From: Nitrospira sp.
Lineage (GTDB): Bacteria > Nitrospirota > Thermodesulfovibrionia > Thermodesulfovibrionales > Dissulfurispiraceae
Length of the DNA stretch: 64,000 nt
Reading direction: 5' to 3'
Assembly (NCBI GenBank): GCA_002634385.1
Contig: NSJL01000005.1
Span: forward strand, 124,001 to 188,000
Shown: in pieces, positions 18,243-26,141 of the stretch
Layout of the letters: every line of letters starts with the position of its first letter
Position numbering within the stretch: the first letter of the stretch is position 1
Program-made: the position numbers and the translations under genes
Notes under the pieces: generated by a model
What the model was told of the DNA's origin: nothing
Seen by the model: the letters and a program-made list of their open reading frames with translations, nothing else
Database searches by the model: none

Positions 18243-20054
18243 ATGCAGGGAAAAGGAATGTATAAAAGTTTATTCGTCTGGCTGCTCATCGGTATGGCGA
18301 TGATCCTGCTCTTCAACCTTTTCAATGTGCCCCCCAAGACGGAAAAGGAGATCATCTTCTCCGACTTCATCTCAAAGGTGGAGACGGGGGAGGTGGATGA
18401 GGTGACCATCAAGGAGAGCCATATCATCGGCAGACTGAAGGACGGGAGCAAATTCCGCACCTATGTCATGGAATATCCCGACCTCGTGAAAGAGCTGAGA
18501 AAGCAGAACGTAAAAATCATCGCAAAGCCGCCCGACCAGAGCCCCTGGTACATCAACTTCTTCTTTTCCTGGGGTCCCATCATCTTCCTCGTCCTGGTCT
18601 GGATCGTTTTCATGCGGCAGATGCAGATGGGCGGCAACAAGGCCATGTCCTTCGGCAAGGCCAAGGCCAAGCTGGTTTCGGATAAAGCCGTAAAGATCAC
18701 CTTTGCCGATGTCGCCGGAATCGAGGAGGCGAAGTCGGAGGTGGAAGAGATTATCGACTTTCTCAAGGATCCCCAAAAATTCTCGAAGCTGGGCGGAAAG
18801 ATCCCCAAGGGAGTCCTGCTGGTCGGCTCTCCGGGTACGGGAAAAACCCTTCTCGCCAAGGCCATAGCCGGCGAGGCGGGCGTTCCCTTCTTCTCCATCT
18901 CCGGTTCCGATTTCGTGGAGATGTTCGTCGGCGTCGGCGCTTCCCGTGTCAGGGACCTCTTCGATCAGGCGAAGAAGAACGCCCCGTGCATTATTTTCAT
19001 CGACGAGATCGACGCGGTGGGACGCCACCGTGGGGCGGGGCTCGGCGGCGGGCATGACGAGAGGGAGCAGACCCTCAACCAGCTCCTCGTCGAGATGGAC
19101 GGCTTCGAGGGCAACGAGGGCATCATCATCGTTGCGGCCACCAACAGGCCCGATGTCCTCGATCCCGCGCTCCTGAGGCCGGGCCGGTTCGACAGGCAGA
19201 TCGTGGTCCCGACCCCCGACGTGAAGGGGCGGCTCGAGATCCTGAAGGTCCATACCAAGAACATCCCGGTGGCGGAGAGCGTGAACCTCGAGCAGATCGC
19301 CCGTGGAACGCCCGGCTTCTCCGGGGCGGACCTTGCGAACCTCGTGAACGAGGCGGCCCTGATCGCCGCCCGGAAGGGCAAGGACAGGGTGGAGATGTCC
19401 GACTTCGAATTCGCGAAGGACAAGGTCCTCATGGGTGTGGAGAGACGGAGCATGGTCCTCAGCGAAGAGGAGAAGAAGAATACCGCCTACCATGAGGCCG
19501 GACACGCCCTGGTGGCGAAGCTCACCCCCGGGACCGACCCCATCCATAAGGTGAGCATCATCCCCCGCGGAAGGGCTTTGGGCGTCACCCAGCAGCTTCC
19601 CATCGACGACAGGTATACCTACTCCAAGGAATACCTCGAGAAAGCACTGAACGTGCTCCTGGGCGGAAGGGCCGCGGAGGAGCTGGCCCTGAACCATATG
19701 ACCACCGGCGCGGGGAACGACATCGAGAGGGCGACGGAGCTTGCCCGGAAGATGGTCACCGAGTGGGGAATGAGCGATAAGCTCGGTCCCCTCACCTTCG
19801 GCAAGAAGGACGAGCAGATCTTCCTCGGCCGCGAGATCGCGAAGCACAAGGACTACAGCGAAAAGACCGCCGAAGACATCGACGAGGAGATACGCTCCAT
19901 CGTCACCAATGCCTATCATAGGGCCAAGAGGCTCCTCAAGGACAATTATCACCTGCTCGAGGCTCTTGCCAAGGCGCTCCTCGAAAAGGAGACGGTGGAC
20001 GGACAGGACATCGACAATCTCATCGCGGAGTCGAACGCCGCTCTCACCGCATAA
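18243..20054 (+). CDS. ftsH: ATP-dependent zinc metalloprotease FtsH
   Basis: About 603 residues with two N-terminal membrane helices flanking a small periplasmic domain, then an AAA domain with Walker A GSPGTGKT, Walker [13 protein letters not shown] and the second-region-of-homology arginines ([19 protein letters not shown]). The zinc site HEAGH and the downstream acidic ligand region ([11 protein letters not shown]) form the protease. It degrades unneeded membrane and regulatory proteins. The start is uncertain: GTG 18228, ATG 18243 and ATG 18258 share the frame and none has an ideal ribosome site. Confidence 0.96.
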   Translation: MQGKGMYKSLFVWLLIGMAMILLFNLFNVPPKTEKEIIFSDFISKVETGEVDEVTIKESHIIGRLKDGSKFRTYVMEYPDLVKELRKQNVKIIAKPPDQSPWYINFFFSWGPIIFLVLVWIVFMRQMQMGGNKAMSFGKAKAKLVSDKAVKITFADVAGIEEAKSEVEEIIDFLKDPQKFSKLGGKIPKGVLLVGSPGTGKTLLAKAIAGEAGVPFFSISGSDFVEMFVGVGASRVRDLFDQAKKNAPCIIFIDEIDAVGRHRGAGLGGGHDEREQTLNQLLVEMDGFEGNEGIIIVAATNRPDVLDPALLRPGRFDRQIVVPTPDVKGRLEILKVHTKNIPVAESVNLEQIARGTPGFSGADLANLVNEAALIAARKGKDRVEMSDFEFAKDKVLMGVERRSMVLSEEEKKNTAYHEAGHALVAKLTPGTDPIHKVSIIPRGRALGVTQQLPIDDRYTYSKEYLEKALNVLLGGRAAEELALNHMTTGAGNDIERATELARKMVTEWGMSDKLGPLTFGKKDEQIFLGREIAKHKDYSEKTAEDIDEEIRSIVTNAYHRAKRLLKDNYHLLEALAKALLEKETVDGQDIDNLIAESNAALTA

Positions 20055-20080
20055 GAGAAAAGGGGCCGGCGCCATTTCTC

Positions 20081-20923
20081 ATGAAACTCGAATGGTCACA
20101 TTTCCGCCTCAACTTTTCTAAGAAATCATACATCATGGGGGTGCTCAACGTCACCCCCGATTCTTTTTCGGACGGCGGCCTCTTCTTCGACAAGGGGAGG
20201 GCGGTGGAGCATGCCTTCAGGATGGTGGAGGACGGCGCCGACATCCTGGACATCGGCGGGGAGTCCACCAGGCCGGGCTCCGACCCCGTCTCCCTCGAAG
20301 AGGAGCTTCGCCGCACCCTCCCCGTCATTGAGGCCATCGCCGAAGCGGTAAAGGTCCCCGTCTCCATCGACACCTACAAGGCGGAAGTCGCCCGTCGTGC
20401 CCTCGACGCAGGGGCCTCTCTCGTGAACGACATCAGCGGGCTCCGCTTCGACCCCGGCATGCCGAAACTGGTGGCGGAAAGAAGAGTGCCGGTGGTGCTC
20501 ATGCATATAAAGGGCAACCCCAAGGATATGCAGAAGAACCCGGAATACGAGGCCCTCATTCCCGAGGTGATGGAGTATCTCCGGATAAGCATTCTGCTGG
20601 CCCTCAAGTCCGGCATTCCCGAGAATATGATCCTCATCGACCCCGGCATCGGCTTCGGCAAGACAGCCTCACACAACCTCGAAATCATCAGGAACCTGCA
20701 GGAGTTTACCCGGCTCGGCAAGCCTCTTGTTATGGGGGTCTCCCGCAAGGCCTTCCTCGGCAAGATCCTGGACGACGCCCCGGCCACCGACAGGCTGGAG
20801 GGCACTGCCGCGGCGGTTGCCGTCTCCCTCCTCAACGGGGCGCATATCGTCCGCGTGCACGATGTGAAGGAAATGGCGCGGGTGGCGAAGGTCGTGGACG
20901 CCATCAAGCGCGGCAGCGTCTAG
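20081..20923 (+). CDS. folP: Dihydropteroate synthase
   Basis: 280 residues with the two DHPS signatures MGVLNVTPDSFSDGG and DILDIGGESTRPGSDPV, plus the substrate loop VSLVNDISG-type element (ASLVNDISGLRFD) and the final VSRKAFLG. It condenses p-aminobenzoate with the pterin pyrophosphate. It follows ftsH by 26 bases, as in many bacteria, and ends the housekeeping run; downstream sequence becomes AT-rich and accessory. Confidence 0.95.
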   Translation: MKLEWSHFRLNFSKKSYIMGVLNVTPDSFSDGGLFFDKGRAVEHAFRMVEDGADILDIGGESTRPGSDPVSLEEELRRTLPVIEAIAEAVKVPVSIDTYKAEVARRALDAGASLVNDISGLRFDPGMPKLVAERRVPVVLMHIKGNPKDMQKNPEYEALIPEVMEYLRISILLALKSGIPENMILIDPGIGFGKTASHNLEIIRNLQEFTRLGKPLVMGVSRKAFLGKILDDAPATDRLEGTAAAVAVSLLNGAHIVRVHDVKEMARVAKVVDAIKRGSV

Positions 20924-21188
20924 GAAATTCCTCTCTCCTTCAGTAGTGTCGATCTGAATCGGGCACTTCTCGCCGGAGTGCTTACTCTCATAAATCGCAA
21001 CCATATCAGCCGACAGGCTTATTATCGCAGAGTTCTGTGGTTGATCGTGAACTATTCATTTTGGAATAGTAGCAGGTTAGCAAATTATAAAAAGCACGTA
21101 TTACTTGCCAATACTGTATAAAATAAATTTCATTTATGATAGTATACGAAACTGTATAATAACTGATTATGTTCTTTGGAGGGTAACA
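20924..21188. other. AT-rich gap between folP and the accessory gene
   Basis: 265 bases without a supported gene. The first half still resembles the neighbouring GC level, while from about 21040 the sequence is strongly AT-rich (runs such as aaattataaaaagc and the sequence around tataaaataaat), marking the boundary of an acquired segment. A TATAAT-like hexamer lies about 30 bases before the next start, without a convincing -35 partner. Confidence 0.5.
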
Positions 21189-21542
21189 ATGGAACTAAAA
21201 GAATTCATTTCACAAAGCATTATCTCGATAATTGAAGGAGTAACGGTCGCACAGAAAGAGGCACTGAACCATGGTGCGCATGTCAACCCGACTGGTTTGA
21301 TGAGAACAATTCGAAATATCGGCGAGAACGCCATCTGGAACAACAATGACAACAACATCGCTCAGACAGTACGCTTCGACGTTGCTGTTACAGTCGAAGA
21401 AGAGACAGCGACAGCAGGAAAGATTGGGGTTGTTTCGGGCCTGTTTAACCTTGGCTCATCTGGCAAATCCGAAGAAAAGCATGTCGCTATAAGCCGCATT
21501 CAATTCAATGTTCCCGTCCTGCTCCCCGGCAGCAGAGTCTAG
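21189..21542 (+). CDS. Small hypothetical protein, trypco2-like
   Basis: 117 residues from the ATG preceded by GGAGGG; the frame extends upstream but without a ribosome site. The N-terminus (MELKEFISQSIISIIEGV, then AQKEA and INP-like HVNPTG) and the C-terminal pattern (TVRFDVAVTVEE ... KHVAISRIQFNVPVLLP) recall small proteins of the trypsin-co-occurring domain 2 type found in bacterial conflict islands. This resemblance is from memory of the pattern and is tentative. No membrane segment. It is lower in GC than its neighbours and lies directly before an attC-like element, which fits a captured cassette gene. Confidence 0.6.
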   Translation: MELKEFISQSIISIIEGVTVAQKEALNHGAHVNPTGLMRTIRNIGENAIWNNNDNNIAQTVRFDVAVTVEEETATAGKIGVVSGLFNLGSSGKSEEKHVAISRIQFNVPVLLPGSRV

Positions 21543-21557
21543 GGAAAAGTGAATGAA

Positions 21558-21638
21558 ACCTAACTATTCGTTAGATTGGGACGCTTGTCAGTGGGCTTTG
21601 CCCGCCATTAGACGCCCCTCAAATCGGGCATGTTAGAC
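21558..21638 (+). repeat. attC-like imperfect dyad (possible integron recombination site)
   Basis: The 81-base element begins 16 bases after the small gene with ACCTAAC, which fits the RYYYAAC box, and ends with GTTAGAC, which fits the GTTRRRY box. The interior is an imperfect inverted repeat (GATTGGGACGC near the left, GACGCCCCTCAAATC near the right) around TGGGCTTTGCCCG. This is the general layout of a 59-base element. No integrase gene and no second attC were found in the window, so it would be an isolated or degenerate copy. Confidence 0.35.
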
Positions 21639-21691
21639 CGATAAATTAAAATTGATCGGGGAAGAAAGATAACACACAGCACACAGCACAC

Positions 21692-22619
21692 AGGGTCAGG
21701 TCTTGAAATATAAGTTTCCGATCGGATTACATTGAACCCATGGCAAGACCATTGAGAATAGAGTACGAAGGAGCTGTGTACCATGTTACCTCACGGGGCA
21801 ATGCGCGGCAAAGAATTTTCTACGATGATGAAGACAGGGCATCCTTTCTCGGAATAGTGGAGAGCGTGGTGAAGAGATTCAACTGGCTTTGCCATGCTTA
21901 TTGTCTGATGAATAACCATTACCACCTCCTGATAGAAACGCCTGACGGCAATTTGTCCAAGGGAATGAGACAATTGAACGGAGTATATACACAGGCTTAT
22001 AATCGACGCCACGGGAAAGAGGGTCATGTGTTTCAGGGTAGATACAAAGCGATTCTTGTAGAGAAGGAAAGCCATCTGGGAGAACTTTGCCGATATGTTG
22101 TTTTAAACCCGGTGAGAGCGAAGATAGTGGACAGTCCTGACCAGTGGGAATGGAGCAGTTATGGAGCGACAACAGGTGAGAAAGAGGCGCCGGAGTGTCT
22201 TACAGTGGATTGGGTATTAGGTCAATTCAGCCAAGAAAGAGGCAATGCCCAAAGGAAATATAGAGAATTTGTGCATGCAGGAATGAGGATTTCCTCGCCC
22301 TGGTTGGGACTTAAAGGGCAGATATTTCTCGGGGGAGAGGATTTTGCTGAAAAGATGCGGGACACACTATTGAAGCGATCTGGTATAAAGGAGATCCCGA
22401 AAGTACAGAGATATGCGTACAGACCGGCTCTTGCAGCAGTATTCGAATCAGATACAGCGGCAGAGATAAAAGAGAGAAATCGAAAGATTTACGAAGCTCA
22501 CGTAAGGTTTGCGTACACTCTCAAGGAGATCGCTGATTTTCTCGGACTGCATTATACGACGGTGAGTCGAGCGATCAAGGAAATGGAGAGTGATGACTGA
22601 TATTTCAAGACCTGACCCT
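21692..22619 (+). mobile_element. RAYT element bounded by perfect 19-nt inverted repeats
   Basis: The sequence AGGGTCAGGTCTTGAAATA at 21692-21710 recurs exactly, in inverted orientation, at 22601-22619, immediately after the transposase stop. The repeats enclose a single REP-associated tyrosine transposase gene. The GGGTCAGGTCTTG core is the kind of sequence often seen at the borders of such elements. A CA-rich microsatellite (cacagcacacagcacaca) precedes the left repeat. Confidence 0.75.
21740..22600 (+). CDS. REP-associated tyrosine transposase (Y1 family) with HTH tail
   Basis: 286 residues. The N-terminal Y1 transposase domain begins MARPLRIEYEGAVYHVTSRG, carries the metal-binding HxH in NNHYHLLIETP, and has the helix with the catalytic Tyr before VLNPVRAKIV. 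The C-terminal third ends in a DnaA/resolvase-like helix-turn-helix (LKEIADFLGLHYTTVSRAI), a common fusion in this family. These enzymes act on single-stranded palindromic ends as IS200/IS605 transposases do. The frame is intact, so the enzyme may be active. Confidence 0.9.
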   Translation: MARPLRIEYEGAVYHVTSRGNARQRIFYDDEDRASFLGIVESVVKRFNWLCHAYCLMNNHYHLLIETPDGNLSKGMRQLNGVYTQAYNRRHGKEGHVFQGRYKAILVEKESHLGELCRYVVLNPVRAKIVDSPDQWEWSSYGATTGEKEAPECLTVDWVLGQFSQERGNAQRKYREFVHAGMRISSPWLGLKGQIFLGGEDFAEKMRDTLLKRSGIKEIPKVQRYAYRPALAAVFESDTAAEIKERNRKIYEAHVRFAYTLKEIADFLGLHYTTVSRAIKEMESDD

Positions 22620-22653
22620 CTCTACTCTCTAGACCTGACCCCCTCTACTCTCT
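22608..22653 (+). repeat. Tandem 23-nt repeat at the right border of the RAYT element
   Basis: Two adjoining 23-base units of the form AGACCTGACCCTCTCTACTCTCT; the second differs at one base (T to C at the twelfth position). The first unit overlaps the right inverted repeat, so the terminal sequence has been partly duplicated outside the element. Confidence 0.7.
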
Positions 22654-22722
22654 TTTTGGTACAAACCGTTAGTAATCTCCTCTCCAGGTACTATAATTTC
22701 CGGTAATTTGCTACACTATGAC

Positions 22723-23142
22723 ATGAATGAAGAGCTCATGAAGATGCTTTCGGAACGCCTGGAAAGATATCCTGTAGTCTTTGCCTATCTCTTCGGCTCG
22801 CATGCCGCTGGAAGGGCTGCCTCCCTGAGCGATATCGATATAGCGGTTTATCTGGAGAAAGGCGTGGATAAACCCCAGAGATTCGATCTGCGGCTCCGTC
22901 TCTCCTCTGAGCTTTCCTCTGTTGCGGGAATTCCTGCCGATGTGATCGTCATCAACGATTCTCCGCTTTCGCTTGCCTATGAGGCAATAAAGCACGGGAA
23001 AGTCCTGCTTTGCAAAGACAGGGAACAGCGGATCGAGGTGGAAACGAAAATCCTCTCCCGCTACCTGGACCGGAGATATTATGACAGGAGGAGGGCGGCA
23101 ATGATCCTGGAGCAGGCGGCAAAGGGGCCTGTCGGCGTATGA
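22723..23142 (+). CDS. mntA: MntA-type nucleotidyltransferase antitoxin
   Basis: 139 residues with the minimal nucleotidyltransferase core: GSHAAGRAASLSDIDIAVYL (GS ... DxD) and a third acidic position in the region ADVIVIND. In the HepT/MntA system this enzyme AMPylates the HepT toxin to silence it. The stop overlaps the next start by four bases (ATGA). A TATAAT hexamer at 22692-22697 could be its -10 box, although the -35 match is weak. Confidence 0.85.
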   Translation: MNEELMKMLSERLERYPVVFAYLFGSHAAGRAASLSDIDIAVYLEKGVDKPQRFDLRLRLSSELSSVAGIPADVIVINDSPLSLAYEAIKHGKVLLCKDREQRIEVETKILSRYLDRRYYDRRRAAMILEQAAKGPVGV

Positions 23143-23555
23143 CGGTACAGGAAAAAGTAGCACATAAAATCGAGAGATTGCGGGAGTACGTGCAGTATCT
23201 CGGTGAGTGCCGGAAGTACTCCCCCGATGACTTGAAAAAAGACCCTCTTGTGCGGGGAGCGGTGGAGCGATATCTTCACTTGGCTGCCGAGTGTGTTATC
23301 GATATCGCCGAGATCATCATCGCGGAGCGGGGGCTGCGGAAACCCGAGGAATACAGGGAGGCGATAGAGATCCTGGGGGAAGCAGGGATTCTGTCCGGTG
23401 ACTTTGCCGTTTACTTTGCGCCCATAGCTGGCTTCAGGAATATCCTCGTCCACGAATATGCGAAAATAGACCTTGACGAAGTCTACCGTCATCTCCAGAA
23501 AGACCTCCCCGATTTCGAAAAGTTTATTCACTTTATAGTCCTTCATCTCAAGTGA
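23139..23555 (+). CDS. hepT: HepT-type toxin (DUF86)
   Basis: 138 residues, helical, with HEPN features. The C-terminal RNILVHEY contains the R-x(4)-H ribonuclease motif followed by the Tyr that is modified by MntA, and upstream lies the helix ERYLHLAAECVIDIAEIII typical of DUF86. Paired with the preceding nucleotidyltransferase it makes a complete type VII toxin-antitoxin module. Confidence 0.87.
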   Translation: MTVQEKVAHKIERLREYVQYLGECRKYSPDDLKKDPLVRGAVERYLHLAAECVIDIAEIIIAERGLRKPEEYREAIEILGEAGILSGDFAVYFAPIAGFRNILVHEYAKIDLDEVYRHLQKDLPDFEKFIHFIVLHLK

Positions 23556-23836
23556 ACAGCGATAGGCTGCAGCCTCTTGTTAAAAGCTGTTTCAAAGCCC
23601 TCTCTTTCACCCCCACCCTAACCCTCCCCCCTCGAAGGGGGAGGGGAGTATAAAAGAGACCTGCACCCCTGAGGAGAGGGTTAAACAGATCCCCTCTCCC
23701 CTCGAGGGAAAGGGCGGCAGAAGGCCGGGAGAGGGGGGTGAAATGGGGGAGCCTTCCGCCGTTTGACGTCCCCTCGGTTCGATGATAGAATTCCAATTAA
23801 GCCACATTCCATATATCTTTCTTCCGGGAGGACCAT
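23556..23836. repeat. Intergenic C/G-rich hairpin repeats
   Basis: No gene is supported here. Two hairpins stand out: CCCTCCCCC (23622-23630) pairs with GGGGGAGGG (23637-23645) over a six-base loop, and CCCCTCTCCC (23691-23700) pairs with GGGAGAGGGG (23727-23736). The wording ccctaaccctcccc ... gaggggag is typical of dispersed intergenic repeats in many genomes. Function unknown; the first hairpin could stop transcription from hepT. Confidence 0.6.
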
Positions 23837-24865
23837 ATGATGGGCAGAGCGGGGCGGGTGAGGGTGGTGCCGGCGGGCAGGAAAGGTCTGAGAGGGAATG
23901 CGGCATCAGGGACCTTTCGATCGGCAGGGCTGCAGCACACCTTCAGTCTCGTCGTATCCCTTATTCTGCTGATACCTGCGGTTTCGTGGGCGCACGGGCT
24001 TGCAGGTAAAAGGTTTTTCCCCACAACATTTGCAGTCGAGGACCCGTTCGTCTCCGATGAGCTTTCCCTCCTTTTCAGCCATATCAAGGAACCCGGAGAG
24101 GAGGAGCATCCGTCCGTCCGGGAGACAGAAATCTCCCTCGAATACTCCAAGCGCATCACTCCCCGCCTCGGAGTGTCCGCCGGTGAAAGCTACCGGCACC
24201 TGGACTTTGTGGAGGCAGGGTCCGACAGCGGCTTTGGGAACCTCGAACTGGGGGCGAAATACCAGTTCCTCACGAGCGAAGAGCATGAGGCGGTTTTTTC
24301 TTTCGGAGTGGAGGTCGAGCTCGGCGGCACCGGAACGCGCCGCATAGGGGCGGAGTCCTTTTCGGTTATCACCCCGGCATTATTTTTCGGGAAAGGATTC
24401 GGCGACCTGCCCGAAACGGTAAAATTCCTCCGGCCCGTGGCGATCACCGGGGTAGCCGGCCCTGCTATCCCGACGCGGAGCAAGAACATCGTCCTGAGCG
24501 AGGAGACGGGAGAGGCCGGGATCGAGCGGAACCCGGTCACCCTGACCTGGGGTTTTGCCCTTCAATACAGTCTCCCGTATCTTCAGTCGTTTGTGAGGGA
24601 TGTGGGGCTCGGCGCTCCGTTTAACCGGATGGTTGTCCTGACCGAGTTTCCCCTGGAGACCTGCCTGAACCGGGGCTGCGGGGGGCAGACGACCGGAACG
24701 ATAACCCCCGGGTTCGTCTGGATCGGCAGGAATATGCAGCTGGGCGTTGCCGCACAAATTCCCCTCAATTCGCGTTCGGGGAAGAATGTGGGGGTCTTTG
24801 GCCTCATCCATTTCTTCCTTGATGACCTCTTCCCCAGAGGAATCGGGAGGCCTGTTTTCCCTTGA
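23837..24865 (+). CDS. Outer-membrane-type hypothetical protein linked to CopC
   Basis: 342 residues with GGGAGGA before the ATG. After a long basic N-terminus comes a signal-like hydrophobic stretch (TFSLVVSLILLIPAVSWAHG); the mature protein has many short alternating strands (AGESYRHLDF, GNLELGAKYQFL, AVFSFGVEVELGG, VTPALFFGKGFG) and ends FGLIHFFLDDLFP. This looks like a small beta-barrel or porin-like protein. It overlaps a CopC-like gene by four bases, which suggests a role in copper or other metal handling. No specific family was recognised. Confidence 0.7.
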   Translation: MMGRAGRVRVVPAGRKGLRGNAASGTFRSAGLQHTFSLVVSLILLIPAVSWAHGLAGKRFFPTTFAVEDPFVSDELSLLFSHIKEPGEEEHPSVRETEISLEYSKRITPRLGVSAGESYRHLDFVEAGSDSGFGNLELGAKYQFLTSEEHEAVFSFGVEVELGGTGTRRIGAESFSVITPALFFGKGFGDLPETVKFLRPVAITGVAGPAIPTRSKNIVLSEETGEAGIERNPVTLTWGFALQYSLPYLQSFVRDVGLGAPFNRMVVLTEFPLETCLNRGCGGQTTGTITPGFVWIGRNMQLGVAAQIPLNSRSGKNVGVFGLIHFFLDDLFPRGIGRPVFP

Positions 24866-25248
24866 AAAGGAACAGGCGGTTCCTGGATCCCGGTTGGGTG
24901 GCCGTGCTCTCCTTTTTTGCACTCCTGTGCAGTGCGCCTGAACCGTCCCGGGGACATATGCTCCCTTCCCACGCAGAGCCGAAGGTGGGCGCAACGGTCA
25001 CCGGTTCCCCCTCCCATGTCCGTATTTGGTTCGACAGCGCCATGGATCCTGCCTCCAGCACAATAACCGTTCTGGACGAGAGCGGCAGGAAGGTGGACAG
25101 GGGGGACGGACGCGTAAACACTTCCGATGCGACGCTGCTTGAGGTGAGCCTGTCACCCCTGTCTTCAGGTATCTATCGCGTACTATGGAACGTTACAGGA
25201 AGGGACGGACACCGGTCAGTAGGGGACTTCACCTTCGCTGTCAAATGA
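24862..25248 (+). CDS. CopC-domain copper-binding periplasmic protein
   Basis: 128 residues starting at TTG (four-base overlap with the upstream stop). The signal peptide runs to about residue 31 and the mature protein begins HMLPSHAEPKVGATV, giving an N-terminal His ligand as in CopC. The immunoglobulin-like fold is indicated by VRIWFDSAMD, ITVLDESGRKV and the final DGHRSVGDFTFAV, whose DxH is the second copper site. No CopD partner is adjacent, but the upstream gene seems to form an operon with it. Confidence 0.85.
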   Translation: MKRNRRFLDPGWVAVLSFFALLCSAPEPSRGHMLPSHAEPKVGATVTGSPSHVRIWFDSAMDPASSTITVLDESGRKVDRGDGRVNTSDATLLEVSLSPLSSGIYRVLWNVTGRDGHRSVGDFTFAVK

Positions 25249-25308
25249 GATCGACACGATCAGGCACTTCACGGTGAAGAGAGGGATATTCAGAAAGTAA
25301 AAAAAATA

Positions 25309-25337
25309 TTGACAGTAACGTAACTGTATGGTACTAT
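25309..25337 (+). promoter_or_regulatory. Promoter of the MerR gene with overlapping operator
   Basis: TTGACA (25309-25314) and TACTAT (25332-25337) are separated by 17 bases, a good sigma-70 promoter seven bases before the regulator start. The near-palindrome ACAGTAACGTAACTGT (25312-25327) overlaps the -35 box and most of the spacer, as expected of autorepression. The same 16 bases recur at 26110-26125. Confidence 0.75.
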
Positions 25338-25343
25338 TCACGC

Positions 25344-25817
25344 ATGAAACGACAAAAAAAGCTTTTACAGATCGGGGAGGTAGCCCATGAAGCAGGGACT
25401 ACGATCAGAACAGTGCGGTACTATCTCGAACAGGGATTCATAGAAGCCTCTGAGAGGAGTTCAGGCGGATTCTATCTTTTCGAGCATAGCGCTGTCGATA
25501 AAGTCCGCTTCATACAGAATCTGAAAGAACTGGGGTTACCTCTTAAGGAGATCAAAGCGCTCTATGCTATCAGGAAAGAGAAGACACGTGGCGATGACGC
25601 CTACCCTTTAGTGCTGGAGAGACTCCTGAGGCATAAGGAAGCGGTGGAAAGGAAAATAAGCGAGTACGCGAAATTAAAAGAGGAACTTGATGAAACAATC
25701 CACCTTGTCACTGAGTGCGAGGGATGTCAAAGGAAGCCGACGCGGGAGAATTGCATGGCGTGCGAAGTGGTCAGGAAAAGGGGTGCTGTCCCCTTGCCTT
25801 TCGGAGCTATTCTGTAG
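25344..25817 (+). CDS. MerR-family regulator with C-terminal cysteine pairs
   Basis: 157 residues. The N-terminal winged helix (LQIGEVAHEAGTTIRTVRYYLEQGFIE) and following MerR dimerisation helix (AVDKVRFIQNLKELGLPLKEI) are typical. The C-terminal 35 residues hold CEGCQR and CMACEV, four cysteines that could bind a metal or a cluster, although in other MerR proteins such a tail can have another role. The gene is preceded by its operator and begins the corrinoid methyltransferase cluster; an identical operator before the methyltransferase makes it the likely regulator of that operon. Confidence 0.85.
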   Translation: MKRQKKLLQIGEVAHEAGTTIRTVRYYLEQGFIEASERSSGGFYLFEHSAVDKVRFIQNLKELGLPLKEIKALYAIRKEKTRGDDAYPLVLERLLRHKEAVERKISEYAKLKEELDETIHLVTECEGCQRKPTRENCMACEVVRKRGAVPLPFGAIL

Positions 25818-25835
25818 CGGGGTTCGATACTTCTT

Positions 25836-26141
25836 ATGGGATGGATCGAACAGCACAGCGCAATTTGCAAGAGGGCTTTGAGAGCCTCTCTCTTCGTCGG
25901 CGTTGTCCTGGTGATTATCAACCATAGCGGTGTTTTATTTGGGGAGGAAATTACTCACCGGCGGCTCATGCAGATTGTGCTCTGTTTTGTTGTCCCCTTT
26001 GTTGTCTCTGCGTACTCGCAGGTATCTATGATAAAGCCATACCGGGCAGGACGTGACCATTTCTCTTTGAGGAGGTATATGGAGAAGTATTTTTTTAACC
26101 ACAAACAGTACAGTAACGTAACTGTACAAAAGGAGGCAGAG
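25836..26141 (+). CDS. NrtS-like two-helix membrane segment, in frame with the methyltransferase
   Basis: The frame opens 18 bases after the MerR stop. Its first ~70 residues have two hydrophobic helices, ALRASLFVGVVLVIINHSGVL and IVLCFVVPFVVSAYSQV, with the INH and VPF-VS-YS signatures of the small nitrate/nitrite transporter family NrtS. There is no stop codon between this segment and the methyltransferase ATG at 26142, so a fused 448-residue membrane-anchored product is possible. The second MerR operator and a strong ribosome site inside the linker favour separate translation of the enzyme. The start has no clear ribosome site. Coordinates mark only the part before 26142. Confidence 0.55.
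26110..26125 (+). promoter_or_regulatory. Second MerR operator copy before the methyltransferase
   Basis: ACAGTAACGTAACTGT, identical in all 16 bases to the site at 25312-25327, ends 16 bases before the methyltransferase start. Here the symmetry extends by two bases on each side (GTACAG ... CTGTAC). No clear -35/-10 pair accompanies it, so it may act as a repressor or roadblock site, or with a weak activator-dependent promoter. Confidence 0.7.

Noticed and set aside
18372-20075. Long minus-strand frame opposite ftsH
   Set aside because: Antisense shadow of a highly conserved gene; no recognisable motif.
23605-23745. Possible CRISPR array or tandem repeat in the C/G-rich gap
   Set aside because: The two hairpin units differ in sequence and there is no regular repeat-spacer spacing and no cas gene.
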